Below, in pieces: positions 26,856 to 36,047 of a stretch of 64,000 nucleotides of DNA (its first letter is position 1; each line of letters starts with the position of its first letter). The notes beneath the pieces are model-generated. The model worked only from the letters and a program-made list of their open reading frames with translations. It searched no databases and was not told the origin of the DNA. Both the position numbers and the translations under genes were made by a program. The stretch is from Brevibacillus porteri (GTDB lineage Bacteria; Bacillota; Bacilli; Brevibacillales; Brevibacillaceae), in NCBI RefSeq assembly GCF_003013475.1, contig NZ_PXZO01000010.1:124001-188000 (forward strand), given 5' to 3'.

Positions 26856-27968
26856 TTACAAAAACTTTTTCATTTCATCAAATGCCAGATGACGAGCCCC
26901 AGCCTGACAATGCTGCTCGCCTCCCGTTTCCCTGGTAAAGACTTTCGTTGTAATCGACGCTGCATTGCACAGTTCCCGCTGAATTTGCGGCAGACGGCTG
27001 ATGGGAACGTACTGATCCTCCTCCCCTGCCAGGAGCAATACATCCTGGTTGATCAATGCACCAATCCCTTCCATCGTATGCTTCTCAAAGTTTTTCAAGA
27101 GGCCAAATGGCGTTGTCTCCCCTGTGTTTTCCATGCCTTTTGTGATTTTCCACTTCACGTCAATGCTTGCCTCCATCATTTTTTCAAACATCGCATTGAC
27201 CTGCTCGGCTTCATCCGTAGCCAACAGGGCAGTCAGCTTCTTCCACAGTTCATCCGGCATCCGTATTTTCAGCGCATCGAGGCCGCAATAGAAAATATTG
27301 AAGGCAATCACTTTATCGATCCGTTTTTCAAAAGCGGCCGCTCTCATTGCCAAATATCCGCCCCATGAGCCTCCCAGCACGCTGACTCTCTTTAACTGAA
27401 AGTAGTCAATGACTGCCGCAATCGGCTTCTCCCAGCTATGAATGAATTTCAGCCCATTTTTTAGTGCGGTTCCTTGTCCAGGACCATCAAACACAATAAT
27501 ATGGTAACCAGTCCCTCTCAAAAATCTCATCATCTTCACGAGTTCTTCCATGTAGGAATCATAGCCCCCGAATACTAGCAAGGTTTTGGTAGCACCAGGC
27601 GTGAACAATCTGATCGCTGGCAAATAAGAATTTTCATAAGGAATTTGAAAGGATTCATAGTCAAAATCATGGAATCCCTTATAAAACGTCTCGCGGTATT
27701 TCTGGTACATTATCTCTTTGTTCGGATCTGATGGCAGCAAATAAAATTCCGCTGCTTGATAATAGGCGGAAGCCAGATCGTAATCCTGCTTATCTTCCCG
27801 CATGACAGCATGTTCTCTCCAAGCCTCATACCAGCTTTCTGCATCTGTCAATCTTGGAACGATCGTTTTCAAATCGCTGCTGGTCCGTTCATCTTCCTCA
27901 TAGTAGTCATGGATAAAACGATTGATTTGCAAATTGAACTGTTCGTTGTCCACGTACATTTTAAACAT
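26856..27968 (-). CDS. Alpha/beta-fold hydrolase (FrsA / acyl-aminoacyl peptidase-like)
   Basis: 370 aa. Residues about 1-110 are a helical N-terminal extension. The hydrolase domain shows FDGPGQGTAL (about 172) and the nucleophile elbow GGSWGG (Ser about residue 199), with candidate Asp in AGEEDQYVP (about 317) and His in GGEQHCQ near the C-terminus. The layout resembles 2,6-dihydropseudooxynicotine hydrolase or FrsA-type enzymes. No signal peptide. Divergent from the TetR gene at 28113 and probably controlled by it. Substrate unknown. Confidence 0.82.
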   Translation of the reverse strand: MFKMYVDNEQFNLQINRFIHDYYEEDERTSSDLKTIVPRLTDAESWYEAWREHAVMREDKQDYDLASAYYQAAEFYLLPSDPNKEIMYQKYRETFYKGFHDFDYESFQIPYENSYLPAIRLFTPGATKTLLVFGGYDSYMEELVKMMRFLRGTGYHIIVFDGPGQGTALKNGLKFIHSWEKPIAAVIDYFQLKRVSVLGGSWGGYLAMRAAAFEKRIDKVIAFNIFYCGLDALKIRMPDELWKKLTALLATDEAEQVNAMFEKMMEASIDVKWKITKGMENTGETTPFGLLKNFEKHTMEGIGALINQDVLLLAGEEDQYVPISRLPQIQRELCNAASITTKVFTRETGGEQHCQAGARHLAFDEMKKFL

Positions 27969-28020
27969 GGTATCCCTCCTCTGATCGGTTACAAGCCCAT
28001 CGTATAGGGACTACCTTGAA

Positions 28021-28082
28021 CGAACCATAAGCAAAAACACTTCATTCGTACGAAATCGGACGATATGCACGCTGATGGTTCG
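28021..28082. promoter_or_regulatory. Nested palindromes between hydrolase and TetR genes
   Basis: A perfect 10-bp palindrome TTCGTACGAA (28045-28054) sits within outer arms CGAACCAT (28021-28028) and ATGGTTCG (28075-28082), in the 144-nt divergent region. Position and symmetry suit a TetR operator; inferred. Confidence 0.5.
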
Positions 28083-28112
28083 AAAAGCGACTTTTAAAAG
28101 GAGATTGACTGG

Positions 28113-28700
28113 ATGAATGAAGATGTTCGCGTCTATAAGACCAAAAAAAGCATTGCAAGCGCGCTCGTCAGTCTGCTGAAGGAAAAAGATTTCAGTCAAA
28201 TTACGATCAAGGATATTTGTACCCGCTCACTCACCAGCAAGTCCACTTTTTACAGCCACTATACGGATAAGTACGACCTGCTGGAAAAAATGGTCAAGTA
28301 TCAGGCCGACTTTTTTCAAAAAGAAATGGCGCGTCGCTTCGTGTCCATCCAACGTGGCAACGTGGCAAAAGTTATTGAAATGATCATCGATCTGACCGCG
28401 GCGAATAAAACGGAAATTGCCACGCTGCTAAACGTGCATGTTCCCTCCGCTGATTTGAGCAAAGAGGTTGAGCTCATCTTATACCACGCCTGCTATTCTT
28501 ACTTGGACAAGGCACTGTCTTCACCAACTGTCTCGGTTGACTATCTGGCCAAGCTCTACGTTGCAAATGCCATGGTGCTTTTAAACTGGACGCTGCAAAA
28601 TGAAAAAGACATGGGCGCGATTCAATTGGCCAGCACCATGCAACAGTACATTTTTGAATGGGTACAAAACGGTCATCCGAGTATCGGAACACATTCATGA
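28113..28700 (+). CDS. TetR/AcrR-family transcriptional regulator
   Basis: 195 aa. N-terminal TetR HTH (FSQITIKDICTRSLTSKSTF, about 28-47, then YSHYTDKYDLLEKM). The C-terminal helical ligand domain is of the TetR_C_7-like kind. ATG with AAAAGGAG upstream. Divergent from the alpha/beta hydrolase at 26856-27968, with symmetric sequences between them, so local control of that enzyme and of itself is likely. Confidence 0.88.
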   Translation: MNEDVRVYKTKKSIASALVSLLKEKDFSQITIKDICTRSLTSKSTFYSHYTDKYDLLEKMVKYQADFFQKEMARRFVSIQRGNVAKVIEMIIDLTAANKTEIATLLNVHVPSADLSKEVELILYHACYSYLDKALSSPTVSVDYLAKLYVANAMVLLNWTLQNEKDMGAIQLASTMQQYIFEWVQNGHPSIGTHS

Positions 28701-28719
28701 GACATTTTGCATACAGAAA

Positions 28720-28768
28720 AACCCGGATGCAATCTGCCACAGAGGCAGTACAACCGGGTTCCTTTTTT
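28720..28768. terminator. Bidirectional terminator between TetR and tcyP genes
   Basis: AACCCGG (28720-28726) pairs with CCGGGTT (28754-28760), followed by a T-run on the plus strand and preceded by an A-run that serves the minus strand. Confidence 0.7.
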
Positions 28769-30155
28769 ATACAGTCACAGACGATTGGTGCTCTGTGCCG
28801 TTGTATACTTTTGTATCCAGCTCTTTTGTCACTCGGCTCGTCAAGAGTCCGGACGTCATGCTTCCGCTTACGTTGAGCGCTGTGCGGCCCATGTCAATCA
28901 ACGGCTCAACGGAAATGAGCAGACCGACAATTGCAATCGGCAAATTCATCGTGGACAAAACGAGCAGTGCTGCAAAGGTCGCTCCGCCCCCAACACCTGC
29001 AACCCCGAAGGAGCTGAGTGCCACTACTGCGATCAGCGTCAGGATGAACGATGGTGTCAGCGGATCTATTCCTGCGACTGGTGCTACCATGATGGCCAGC
29101 ATGGCCGGATACGTCCCTGCGCAGCCGTTTTGTCCGATAGAGAGTCCAAAGGAGCCTGCGAAGTTGGCAATTCCCTCAGGAACACCCATGCTTTGCTGCG
29201 TTTTTACATTCAGCGGCAACGCGCCCGCGCTGGTACGCGAAGTGAAGGCAAACGTCAGGACAGGGAATGCTTTTTTCACATAGGTGATTGGATTCAATCC
29301 TGCAAACGTCAACAGCAACAGATGGATGATAAACATGATGATCATCGCCACATACGAAGCGACAACGAACTTGCCCAGCTGCCAGATGGCATTGTAATCG
29401 CTGGTAGCTGCTACTCTGATCATGATTGCCAGTACACCATATGGCGTCAGGCGCAAGATCAAAGTCACGACACGCATTGTAATCGTATGGAATGTATCCA
29501 CAATTTTCGCGAACAATTCAGCTTGCTCCGGATTTTTGCGTTTTACCCCTAAATAGGCAACCCCGATAATCGCAGAGAAAATCACGACGGCAATCGTAGA
29601 AGTCGCCCGATCTCCAGTCAGATCAAGGAAAGGATTCGCAGGAAGCAGTTCCAGAATTTTGGCTGGCATGCTCAAGTTCTGGATATCACCCAAGCGCTGC
29701 TCCACCTGTTCAATCCGAGCCGCTTCCGCATCCCCTTGCTGGAATTGTGCCCCGTCGAGATTAAATGCCAAGGTAGTCGAAATCCCGATCGCTGCCGCGA
29801 CAGCAGTCGTTCCTACCAAAAGTCCGATAATCAGCGTACTGATTTTTCCAATGTTATTAGTTAATTTCATTTTGGTGAAAGCCGATAAAATAGAGATGAA
29901 TACCAGTGGCATTACGATCATTTGAAGCAGCTTCACATAGCCTTTACCTACAATGTTGTACCATTCGATGGTGGATTTAAGTACGTCCGATTTGGCTCCG
30001 TATACGTATTGCAAAATGAGTCCAAATAAAATCCCGAGTCCGAGACCAACAAATACCCGCTTGGAAAAAGAAATATGCTTCTTTTGCATGGCATACAATC
30101 CAGCAATGAATAAGAGCAACAAAACAATGTTTACGATGATCAGTAACGTCGACAT
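28767..30155 (-). CDS. tcyP: L-cystine symporter TcyP (DAACS family)
   Basis: 462 aa, the length of B. subtilis TcyP. Dicarboxylate/amino acid:cation symporter fold with eight membrane segments and two hairpins. Landmarks are MIVMPLVFISILSAF (about 78-92), the serine-rich hairpin FAFTSRTSAGALP (about 281-293), GVGGGATFAALL, and an N-terminal half like TcyP rather than GltP. It imports cystine for sulfur supply. Start ATG with AAAGGGAGG. The promoter region has a TTTGGAATAAT stretch that may be part of a CymR site; uncertain. Repeat copy 2 lies just upstream. Confidence 0.9.
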   Translation of the reverse strand: MSTLLIIVNIVLLLLFIAGLYAMQKKHISFSKRVFVGLGLGILFGLILQYVYGAKSDVLKSTIEWYNIVGKGYVKLLQMIVMPLVFISILSAFTKMKLTNNIGKISTLIIGLLVGTTAVAAAIGISTTLAFNLDGAQFQQGDAEAARIEQVEQRLGDIQNLSMPAKILELLPANPFLDLTGDRATSTIAVVIFSAIIGVAYLGVKRKNPEQAELFAKIVDTFHTITMRVVTLILRLTPYGVLAIMIRVAATSDYNAIWQLGKFVVASYVAMIIMFIIHLLLLTFAGLNPITYVKKAFPVLTFAFTSRTSAGALPLNVKTQQSMGVPEGIANFAGSFGLSIGQNGCAGTYPAMLAIMVAPVAGIDPLTPSFILTLIAVVALSSFGVAGVGGGATFAALLVLSTMNLPIAIVGLLISVEPLIDMGRTALNVSGSMTSGLLTSRVTKELDTKVYNGTEHQSSVTV

Positions 30156-30212
30156 ATATTCCCCTCCCTTTCGTTTTATGTACCTCTCATTATTGTATTC
30201 GGTATAAATATA

Positions 30213-30242
30213 GTTATATTACCAACAATCCCTACTGGTCAA
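30213..30242 (-). promoter_or_regulatory. Sigma-A promoter of tcyP
   Basis: On the minus strand TTGACC (30237-30242), 18-nt spacer, TATAAC (30213-30218), about 60 nt upstream of the start codon. Confidence 0.6.
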
Positions 30243-30304
30243 GTATGAATTGTTTTTGTATTATTCCAAACTGTCTTACATAACGTCTTAAAAACCTTGT
30301 CCAA

Positions 30305-30795
30305 CTGTAGTGGTGGGGAGGAAACAGGAGAAAACGCTCAGCTTCTTGTCCCACCCGCTGTGGGATTGACTTCCCGACTCCATGCAAAAAGCGAAACCGC
30401 GTCCAAAGTGGTCTCTTCCTCGAAGTTATTTCAGAGGTGGACGCTTAAGACGTGTTTCGCTTTTCGCATTGCGTCTCGGTCGGTGTACCAAAGATCTTCG
30501 CTGTTTTCTCCTGTTTCCTCTACTAGCTGTTAGAGTTATTCGATTTTTAAAAGCTTTAAAAGAATGAAGAACGTACTCCGTTACGACAGAGAAGAATATT
30601 TCCAGACGTAGCGACTTGTGGAGTCCTACCGAGCGGAGAAGGGATTAGCGGGCAATAGAAACGCAACCGTGCCCCTGCGACGAAGCGGCTACCACTTTTG
30701 CGGTTCCCCGTTAATCCCTTCGGAGCGGACAGTCCAACCTTCCCGAGGGACGGAGCACGGAGCCTAGTCTGGAAATATTCTTCTCTCCACTACAG
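30305..30795. repeat. Large palindromic repeat element, copy 2 (modules A and B, long form)
   Basis: Non-coding, about 490 bp, between two minus-strand genes. The ends CTGTAGTGG (30305-30313) and CCACTACAG (30787-30795) are perfect inverted repeats. Module A is closed by an 18-bp stem (30318-30335 with 30503-30520). Module B is closed by an 18-bp stem identical to copy 1 (30588-30605 with 30769-30786). Module B holds an extra arm: GAAGGGATTAGCGGG (30638-30652) pairs with 30707-30721, with one G-U. The order and large parts of the sequence match copy 1 at 20961. No ORF. Confidence 0.88.
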
Positions 30796-30807
30796 CTCAA
30801 CATAAGA

Positions 30808-30842
30808 AAACCAGGAACCGCCCTTTGGACGACTCCTGGTTT
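30808..30842 (-). terminator. Terminator of the GlsB-type gene
   Basis: AACCAGGA / TCCTGGTT stem (30808-30815 with 30833-30840); on the minus strand it is followed by TTTTCTTATG. It lies 24 nt after the stop codon at 30866. Confidence 0.55.
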
Positions 30843-30865
30843 GTTTGTCGAACAACCATATTTTC

Positions 30866-31114
30866 TTATTTCAGCTGCTTCACCACCAAACACCACAGCC
30901 AAGTAACGACGACCGCACCAATGACTCCGGCAATGACGTTGAAGCCGGCCCACATCCACAGCCAATCACCCAGTACCAAATCGCCCAGCCAGCTACCCAA
31001 AAGAGCAGCAATGAGCGAAGCCCACCAGCCTGATCCTGCCGCTTTTCCTGAACAGATCCTACTCATTGCCCACCAAACGACCACACCGACGACAGCCCAT
31101 ACGAACCAGAACAT
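30866..31114 (-). CDS. GlsB/YeaQ/YmgE-family small membrane protein
   Basis: 82 aa with three hydrophobic segments and Gly-rich turns (SLIAALLGSWLGDLVLGD, then FNVIAGVIGAVVVTWLW). This is the pattern of the transglycosylase-associated/GlsB stress membrane family, slightly Trp-rich here. ATG with GAGGGAG upstream. In other Bacillota members accompany general or envelope stress; molecular role unknown. Monocistronic. Confidence 0.75.
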   Translation of the reverse strand: MFWFVWAVVGVVVWWAMSRICSGKAAGSGWWASLIAALLGSWLGDLVLGDWLWMWAGFNVIAGVIGAVVVTWLWCLVVKQLK

Positions 31115-31222
31115 TCGTACACACTCCCTCTCTCATGATGGTGACGCTTACATAAGGTCCAAAATAATGACTAGTTATCTATTACCATCATATTGAACAA
31201 AAGAGAAAGTGTGCATAGGCAT

Positions 31223-32020
31223 TTAATTCGTATACAGTTCCGCGCGGCGGTTGGCTACGCTTGGCAATTTGCCCCGTACTCGTTCAATCCGACTGACATC
31301 CAGTTCTGTGATCAATAATGTTTCTTCTTCCCCAGCACTGGCGATCACGACCCCCATCGGATCGACGAACATGCTCCGTCCGGCAAAAATATTTCCGACC
31401 TGATCAGCCGCACATACAAACATCGTGTTTTCAATGGCACGCGCACGAACCAGCGTCTCCCAGTGATCCTCTTTCATCGCTCCGGCTACCCAGCCTGCTG
31501 GCACAAACAAAATATCGGCACCTTGGAGCGCAAACTGTCTCGCGATTTCCGGGAAGCGCACCTCGTAGCAAACCATCAGCCCGATTTTGCCGAATTCCGT
31601 TTCCACCACTTGATACGGATTATCCCCAGGCGCGATGAAGTCCGATTCTGTGTAGGAAAAGGCATCGTACAAATGTGTCTTGCGGTACGTATGCAGCAGC
31701 TGTCCTTCACGGCCTAGAAAAACAGTCGTATTGTAAGCGCGGTTTTCATCATTCTCGATCGATTCAAACACACCGCAAACCACATAAACTCCATGCTCCC
31801 GAGCAAGCTCTGCCAAGCCAGAGACAAATGGACCATCCAGCTTTTCCGCTACCTCTGCTGGCGTTACCCCTGATTTTGGCGTGGCAGGTGCACTGTACAT
31901 TTCAGGCAAGATTACAAAATCTGCCCCTGCTACTTTTGCTTTTGCGATGTAATCGGCTGCTTTTTGCAAATTTTGCGTCTTATCCATCGTCGCTGTAAGT
32001 TGGGCAATTGCTACTTTCAT
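31223..32020 (-). CDS. Nitrilase-superfamily carbon-nitrogen hydrolase (omega-amidase-like)
   Basis: 265 aa from the ATG at 32020. The Glu-Lys-Cys triad is visible: Glu in VILPEMYSA (about 41), Lys in YRKTHLYD (about 111) and Cys in MVCYEVRFPE (about 145). This is the NIT/omega-amidase branch, which removes amide groups from small alpha-keto or acid amides. No signal peptide. Standalone gene, divergent from the histidine kinase; its substrate is not given by context. Confidence 0.88.
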   Translation of the reverse strand: MKVAIAQLTATMDKTQNLQKAADYIAKAKVAGADFVILPEMYSAPATPKSGVTPAEVAEKLDGPFVSGLAELAREHGVYVVCGVFESIENDENRAYNTTVFLGREGQLLHTYRKTHLYDAFSYTESDFIAPGDNPYQVVETEFGKIGLMVCYEVRFPEIARQFALQGADILFVPAGWVAGAMKEDHWETLVRARAIENTMFVCAADQVGNIFAGRSMFVDPMGVVIASAGEEETLLITELDVSRIERVRGKLPSVANRRAELYTN

Positions 32021-32072
32021 GAGTATCCCCCGTCCTTTCCATTCATCCAAAGCTCTCGTTTTCTTACTTGCT

Positions 32073-32100
32073 AGTATAACTGATTTTGACCGAGTTCCAA
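32073..32100 (-). promoter_or_regulatory. Sigma-A promoter of the nitrilase-type gene
   Basis: On the minus strand TTGGAA (32095-32100), 16-nt spacer, TATACT (32073-32078). Confidence 0.55.
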
Positions 32101-32110
32101 GTAATTATGC

Positions 32111-32138
32111 TTTACCAGCTGGACGTCTTGTATATAAT
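32111..32138 (+). promoter_or_regulatory. Sigma-A promoter of the two-component system
   Basis: TTTACC (32111-32116), 16-nt spacer, TATAAT (32133-32138), about 50 nt before the kinase start. Confidence 0.6.
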
Positions 32139-32190
32139 GGACTTGTCATCTTGCCTATTTATTTTCACCCTATCGAAAGTAGGTGAGTCC

Positions 32191-33654
32191 ATGTCCATCC
32201 GTATCAAGCTGCTGCTCTCTTACACAGGGATGCTAGTAATCAGCTTGCTGACGTTTTTCGTAGCCGCCAGCCTATTTACAATTGCGGCGACAGGCGATAT
32301 TAACAGCTTTCGCGACTTTTATAAAGTGCATTATCAGCTCAATCCGCTGACTGAACAAGAAGAGAATATTTTCCTTGAATTGAAATATCTCGCCAAGAAT
32401 GAGCCGGATCAGTTGCAAAACCAGGAGCTGCTTGCCGATTACGATTTCAAGCTTAAAACGGTACGAGCCGGCCTGTATGTCCGCAGGGAGAGTAATCAAG
32501 TCTTTGCCTCCCCAACCATCAATCAGCCCGAGCTGGAAAACAGCTTGCCCCCCTATGACTTGAACAACAACCAGATTCGCAACACGTTCAACATCGGAGA
32601 AAGATTTTATGCGTATGCCAAGTTTGACTTCAAGTTTTCAGATGGCGCAAAAGGCAGTGTCTTTGTAATCCGCGAACGCAGTCCATTTGGTGAGGTTATC
32701 CGCAAACTGCTGCCGATTCTCGTGTTCCTCCTCCTCGGCGTCATTGTCATTGCAAACGTCTTGTTGTACCGCTGGATTACCCGCAGCGTCGTCAAGCCGC
32801 TTGATTTACTGCGCAATTCGGCTGAGTACATCAAGGAAGGCAATCTGGACTTTGAGCTTCATCTGCACACGAAGGACGAGATTGGACAACTGAACGAAGC
32901 GTTCGAAAACATGCGCAAACGATTGCAGGAATCCGTGCAGCTGCGCCTTGCGGACGAAGAAAGTCGCAAAGAATTGATTTCCAACATCTCGCATGATTTG
33001 CGTACACCGATTACCAATATTAAAGGCTACATCGAGGGAATCCGCGATGGTGTAGCTGATACCCCAGAGAAAATGGACAAGTACGTGAACATCATTTACT
33101 CCAAAGCAGTAGACCTCGACATGCTCGTCGATGAGCTGTTTCTCTACTCCAAGCTCGATCTGAAACAAGTCCCCTTTACGTTTGAACATGTAGATATCGT
33201 GCGGTTTTTGGATGATTGTATCGACGAGCTACACTACGATCTGGAAAAGAAGGGCATTACGATTCAGTGGAATAAGCGTACAGCCGAAGGCACCCTGGTC
33301 ATCGCCGATCTGGAAAAAATCAAGCGCACTGTCTTAAACATTATTGGCAACTCGCAAAAATACATGGATAAACCTGAGAAAATCATCTACGTCTCGGTTC
33401 AAGCGGACGACCAATGGGCGACCATTGAAATAAAAGACAACGGCATCGGTATCCCGCAAGAAGCCATTCCTCACCTGTTCGAACGCTTTTATCGGGTGGA
33501 GCAATCCCGTAATTCTGCCACGGGCGGTAGCGGTCTCGGACTCTCCATCGCGCGCCAGATCGTCGAGGGTCACGGTGGCACCATCTGGGTGGAGAGCAAG
33601 CAAGGGGCAGGTACCAGCCTGTTCTTTACGTTAAAACGTACCCACAAACAATAG
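32191..33654 (+). CDS. Membrane sensor histidine kinase (OmpR-partner type)
   Basis: 487 aa from the ATG at 32191 (AGGTGAG upstream). Two membrane segments (about 8-30 and 168-192) enclose an extracytoplasmic sensor of about 135 residues. HAMP (about 193-245) is followed by HisKA with SHDLRTPITN (phospho-His about 265) and HATPase with N box (IGNSQKYM), DNGIGIP and GSGLGLSIA. It is transcribed with the response regulator at 33670. The signal is unknown; the SLH surface protein gene directly downstream suggests an envelope role. Confidence 0.93.
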   Translation: MSIRIKLLLSYTGMLVISLLTFFVAASLFTIAATGDINSFRDFYKVHYQLNPLTEQEENIFLELKYLAKNEPDQLQNQELLADYDFKLKTVRAGLYVRRESNQVFASPTINQPELENSLPPYDLNNNQIRNTFNIGERFYAYAKFDFKFSDGAKGSVFVIRERSPFGEVIRKLLPILVFLLLGVIVIANVLLYRWITRSVVKPLDLLRNSAEYIKEGNLDFELHLHTKDEIGQLNEAFENMRKRLQESVQLRLADEESRKELISNISHDLRTPITNIKGYIEGIRDGVADTPEKMDKYVNIIYSKAVDLDMLVDELFLYSKLDLKQVPFTFEHVDIVRFLDDCIDELHYDLEKKGITIQWNKRTAEGTLVIADLEKIKRTVLNIIGNSQKYMDKPEKIIYVSVQADDQWATIEIKDNGIGIPQEAIPHLFERFYRVEQSRNSATGGSGLGLSIARQIVEGHGGTIWVESKQGAGTSLFFTLKRTHKQ

Positions 33655-33669
33655 GAGGTGCACATTCCC

Positions 33670-34365
33670 ATGTCTTCACGCATCCTCATCATTGAAGATG
33701 AGACGACCATCGCTCAGCTGGAGCGAGATTATTTTGAACTGAACGGCTTTCAGGTCGATTTATGCCACACTGGCAACGAGGGCTTGCCGCTTGCAATCAA
33801 TGGCGACTACAGTTTGATCATCGTTGATTTGCAGCTTCCGGGCATGGACGGCTTCGAATTGTGCAGCCAGATCAGACAAGTCAAGGAAGTGCCGATCCTG
33901 ATCGTCTCCGCCAAAAAAGAAGAGATCGATAAAATCCGCGCCTTTAATCTCGGTGCCGATGACTATATTACAAAGCCGTTTAGCCCAAGCGAATTAGTAG
34001 CCAGAGCCAAAGCCCATCTGACAAGATACGAGCGTTTGACAGCCCGACAACCTCAACCATCGAACGCAGAGATTCACATTCGCGGTCTCGTCATCGACAA
34101 AGTATCCCGAAGAGTCTATGTACGCAATCAGGAAGTCATTTTCACGACAAGAGAATTCAATCTGCTTGAATTTCTAGCAACCCACCCGAATCGAGTTTTT
34201 AACAAAAATGAGCTGTTCGAACGAATCTGGGGCATGGATTCCAGCGGAGATATCGCGACCGTTACGGTGCACATTCGCAAGCTGCGTGAAAAGATCGAAG
34301 TCGATCCGTCCAACCCGCAGTATATCGAGACGGTCTGGGGTGCCGGTTACCGATTTACTGTCTAA
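33670..34365 (+). CDS. OmpR/PhoB-family response regulator
   Basis: 231 aa from the ATG at 33670, 16 nt after the kinase stop, with AGGAGG upstream. Receiver domain with acidic pocket IIEDE, phosphoryl Asp in IIVDLQLPGMDG (about 52) and the conserved Lys in YITKPFSPSE. The C-terminal winged helix ends AGYRFTV. Cognate partner of the kinase at 32191. Targets not known; the next gene, 200 nt downstream, is a candidate. Confidence 0.95.
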   Translation: MSSRILIIEDETTIAQLERDYFELNGFQVDLCHTGNEGLPLAINGDYSLIIVDLQLPGMDGFELCSQIRQVKEVPILIVSAKKEEIDKIRAFNLGADDYITKPFSPSELVARAKAHLTRYERLTARQPQPSNAEIHIRGLVIDKVSRRVYVRNQEVIFTTREFNLLEFLATHPNRVFNKNELFERIWGMDSSGDIATVTVHIRKLREKIEVDPSNPQYIETVWGAGYRFTV

Positions 34366-34493
34366 GCGTGAACACCATGATCATTACAAAAACCTTCAGC
34401 GAAAACGAGGACGGATTTTCCGCTCTACGTCAAATCTGGGGGTTTTTTATCTTTTTTTAAGAACTTTTTTAGATTCTATTAATCTCTTGTTTC

Positions 34494-34521
34494 TTGGCAG
34501 TTTAGGTCTCTCGTCTATCCT
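34494..34521 (+). promoter_or_regulatory. Candidate promoter of the SLH protein gene
   Basis: TTGGCA (34494-34499), 16-nt spacer, TATCCT (34516-34521), about 45 nt before the start codon. Confidence 0.4.
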
Positions 34522-34564
34522 ATAGGTAATCAAGTAACAACTGACTCTAAAGGAGGACCAACCG

Positions 34565-36037
34565 ATGAGAAAGTTTTCCAATAAAATTGCAATCATGATG
34601 CTCGCCACTGTTTTGGGCACAGCATCCCTTCCTTACGCTGTACTGAACGTACAAGCAGCTTCCACTCCCCTGAGTGCACAAGAAATTCAAAAAGCGGTTA
34701 GTGAGCTCGCCAAGCTGCAAGTGATGCAAAGCAACTCCAACGCTCACAATCAAGTTACGCGCGCTGAACTGGCAAAAATGGTCTCGCACACATTTGGTTT
34801 GCAAGGCGGCAAAACAGATAAATCCGTAACCTTCACGGATGTGAAAACAAATGATTGGTTCTACAAATACGCGGTTGACCTGGTATCTCTTGATATTATG
34901 CAAGCTAAAGATGGCAAGTTCGATCCGCGTGGAACTGTGACGGATGCTGAGCTCACTCAAGTCGTTGCAAAAGCGCTCAAGCGCGATGCGAAGTCCGTTA
35001 ACTACTGGGCAGAACGCTTCTTATCAGCAGACAGCACCGCTACTCGCGGCGAAGCCGCTTATCTGTTGAATACGGCTCGTCAGGCGATGCCTTCTGACAA
35101 AGCGAGCATCACGAATGTACAAGCCTTGAACGAAATTACATTGATTGTGACCTTCGACGCTCCGTTGACCACAGAAAACGAAGCATTTGCAAAAGCAAAA
35201 GAAGACTTTGTCTTCAGCGAAGGTCTGACACTGACTAACATGCCGCGTCTGAAAACGGGTTCTACCAATACTTACATTGTGCCGACCTCGGTTCAAAAAC
35301 CAGGAATCACCTACGAGCTGACTTACAAAGGGAAAAAGGCGGGCACCTTCCAAGGCAACGCAACCAAGATCGACATGACGGAAGTACGACAAGTAACAAA
35401 CGACACGTTTGAAGTCGAGTCCTTGCGTGCAAATGGTGTCCTTGATTACGGATACATCATCTCTGCCTACAGCGGCGGACGTGGAGCAAATGCATTGGTG
35501 CTGGATCAAAACAACAGTGCAGACGGCAAAACGTATCAAATCATTCCTTCCATGCAAGCAAGACAAGTGACCATTACACCGGAAGGCGGACAACCAATCG
35601 TAGCGAAATACGTGCCTTTCACACAATCAACAGACGGCAAGCAAGAAATTAAATTCCGTCTCCCAGAAGGCCAAGTCCTGACTCCGGGCGTTACGTATAC
35701 CATTACGTCCGACTGGGCGAATATCGGGAATCCTACCTTCGTCGCAAAAGAAATCGCTCCACTCGAAATCAGCGAAGCTAAAGCAGCTAGTGAAACTTCT
35801 ATCACCATTACCCTGACAGAGGACCCGGGAGACGAGCTGTTCTCCGGACGCAGCGTAGAACTCACTAGTGCAGACGGAGAAAAACTGCTGGCGACGTACA
35901 AATATTCCAGCCGCAAAGGTACCACAGGCGTGTTTGACATCCAGCAGGATGGTAAACTGAAAGCAGGTACCACATACACGGTAACACCTGTCGGCGATTG
36001 GGCTGGCAAATCTTCTGCTGAGCTGACAGTGGGGTAG
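34565..36037 (+). CDS. Secreted SLH-domain surface protein
   Basis: 490 aa. Signal peptide ending near NVQAAS (about residue 32). Two to three SLH-like segments follow (about 38-80, 88-140, and a weaker one near 145-175), with VTRAELAKMVSHTFGL and FTDVKTNDWFYKYAVDL typical. They would tether the protein to secondary wall polymer. The C-terminal 300 residues are beta-rich, with repeated motifs such as TYTITSDW and TYTVTPVGDW, like bacterial Ig-type modules. It is about 200 nt downstream of a two-component system. ATG with AAAGGAGG. Confidence 0.85.
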   Translation: MRKFSNKIAIMMLATVLGTASLPYAVLNVQAASTPLSAQEIQKAVSELAKLQVMQSNSNAHNQVTRAELAKMVSHTFGLQGGKTDKSVTFTDVKTNDWFYKYAVDLVSLDIMQAKDGKFDPRGTVTDAELTQVVAKALKRDAKSVNYWAERFLSADSTATRGEAAYLLNTARQAMPSDKASITNVQALNEITLIVTFDAPLTTENEAFAKAKEDFVFSEGLTLTNMPRLKTGSTNTYIVPTSVQKPGITYELTYKGKKAGTFQGNATKIDMTEVRQVTNDTFEVESLRANGVLDYGYIISAYSGGRGANALVLDQNNSADGKTYQIIPSMQARQVTITPEGGQPIVAKYVPFTQSTDGKQEIKFRLPEGQVLTPGVTYTITSDWANIGNPTFVAKEIAPLEISEAKAASETSITITLTEDPGDELFSGRSVELTSADGEKLLATYKYSSRKGTTGVFDIQQDGKLKAGTTYTVTPVGDWAGKSSAELTVG

Positions 36038-36047
36038 TCTTTGTGTG

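Noticed and set aside
28767-30155. T-box, S-box or other riboswitch before tcyP
   Set aside because: No anti-terminator, specifier or SAM-aptamer core motif seen in the leader; the nearby palindromes belong to the repeat element upstream of the promoter.
34366-34493. Terminator after the response regulator gene
   Set aside because: There are T-runs (34440-34470) but no convincing stem directly before them.
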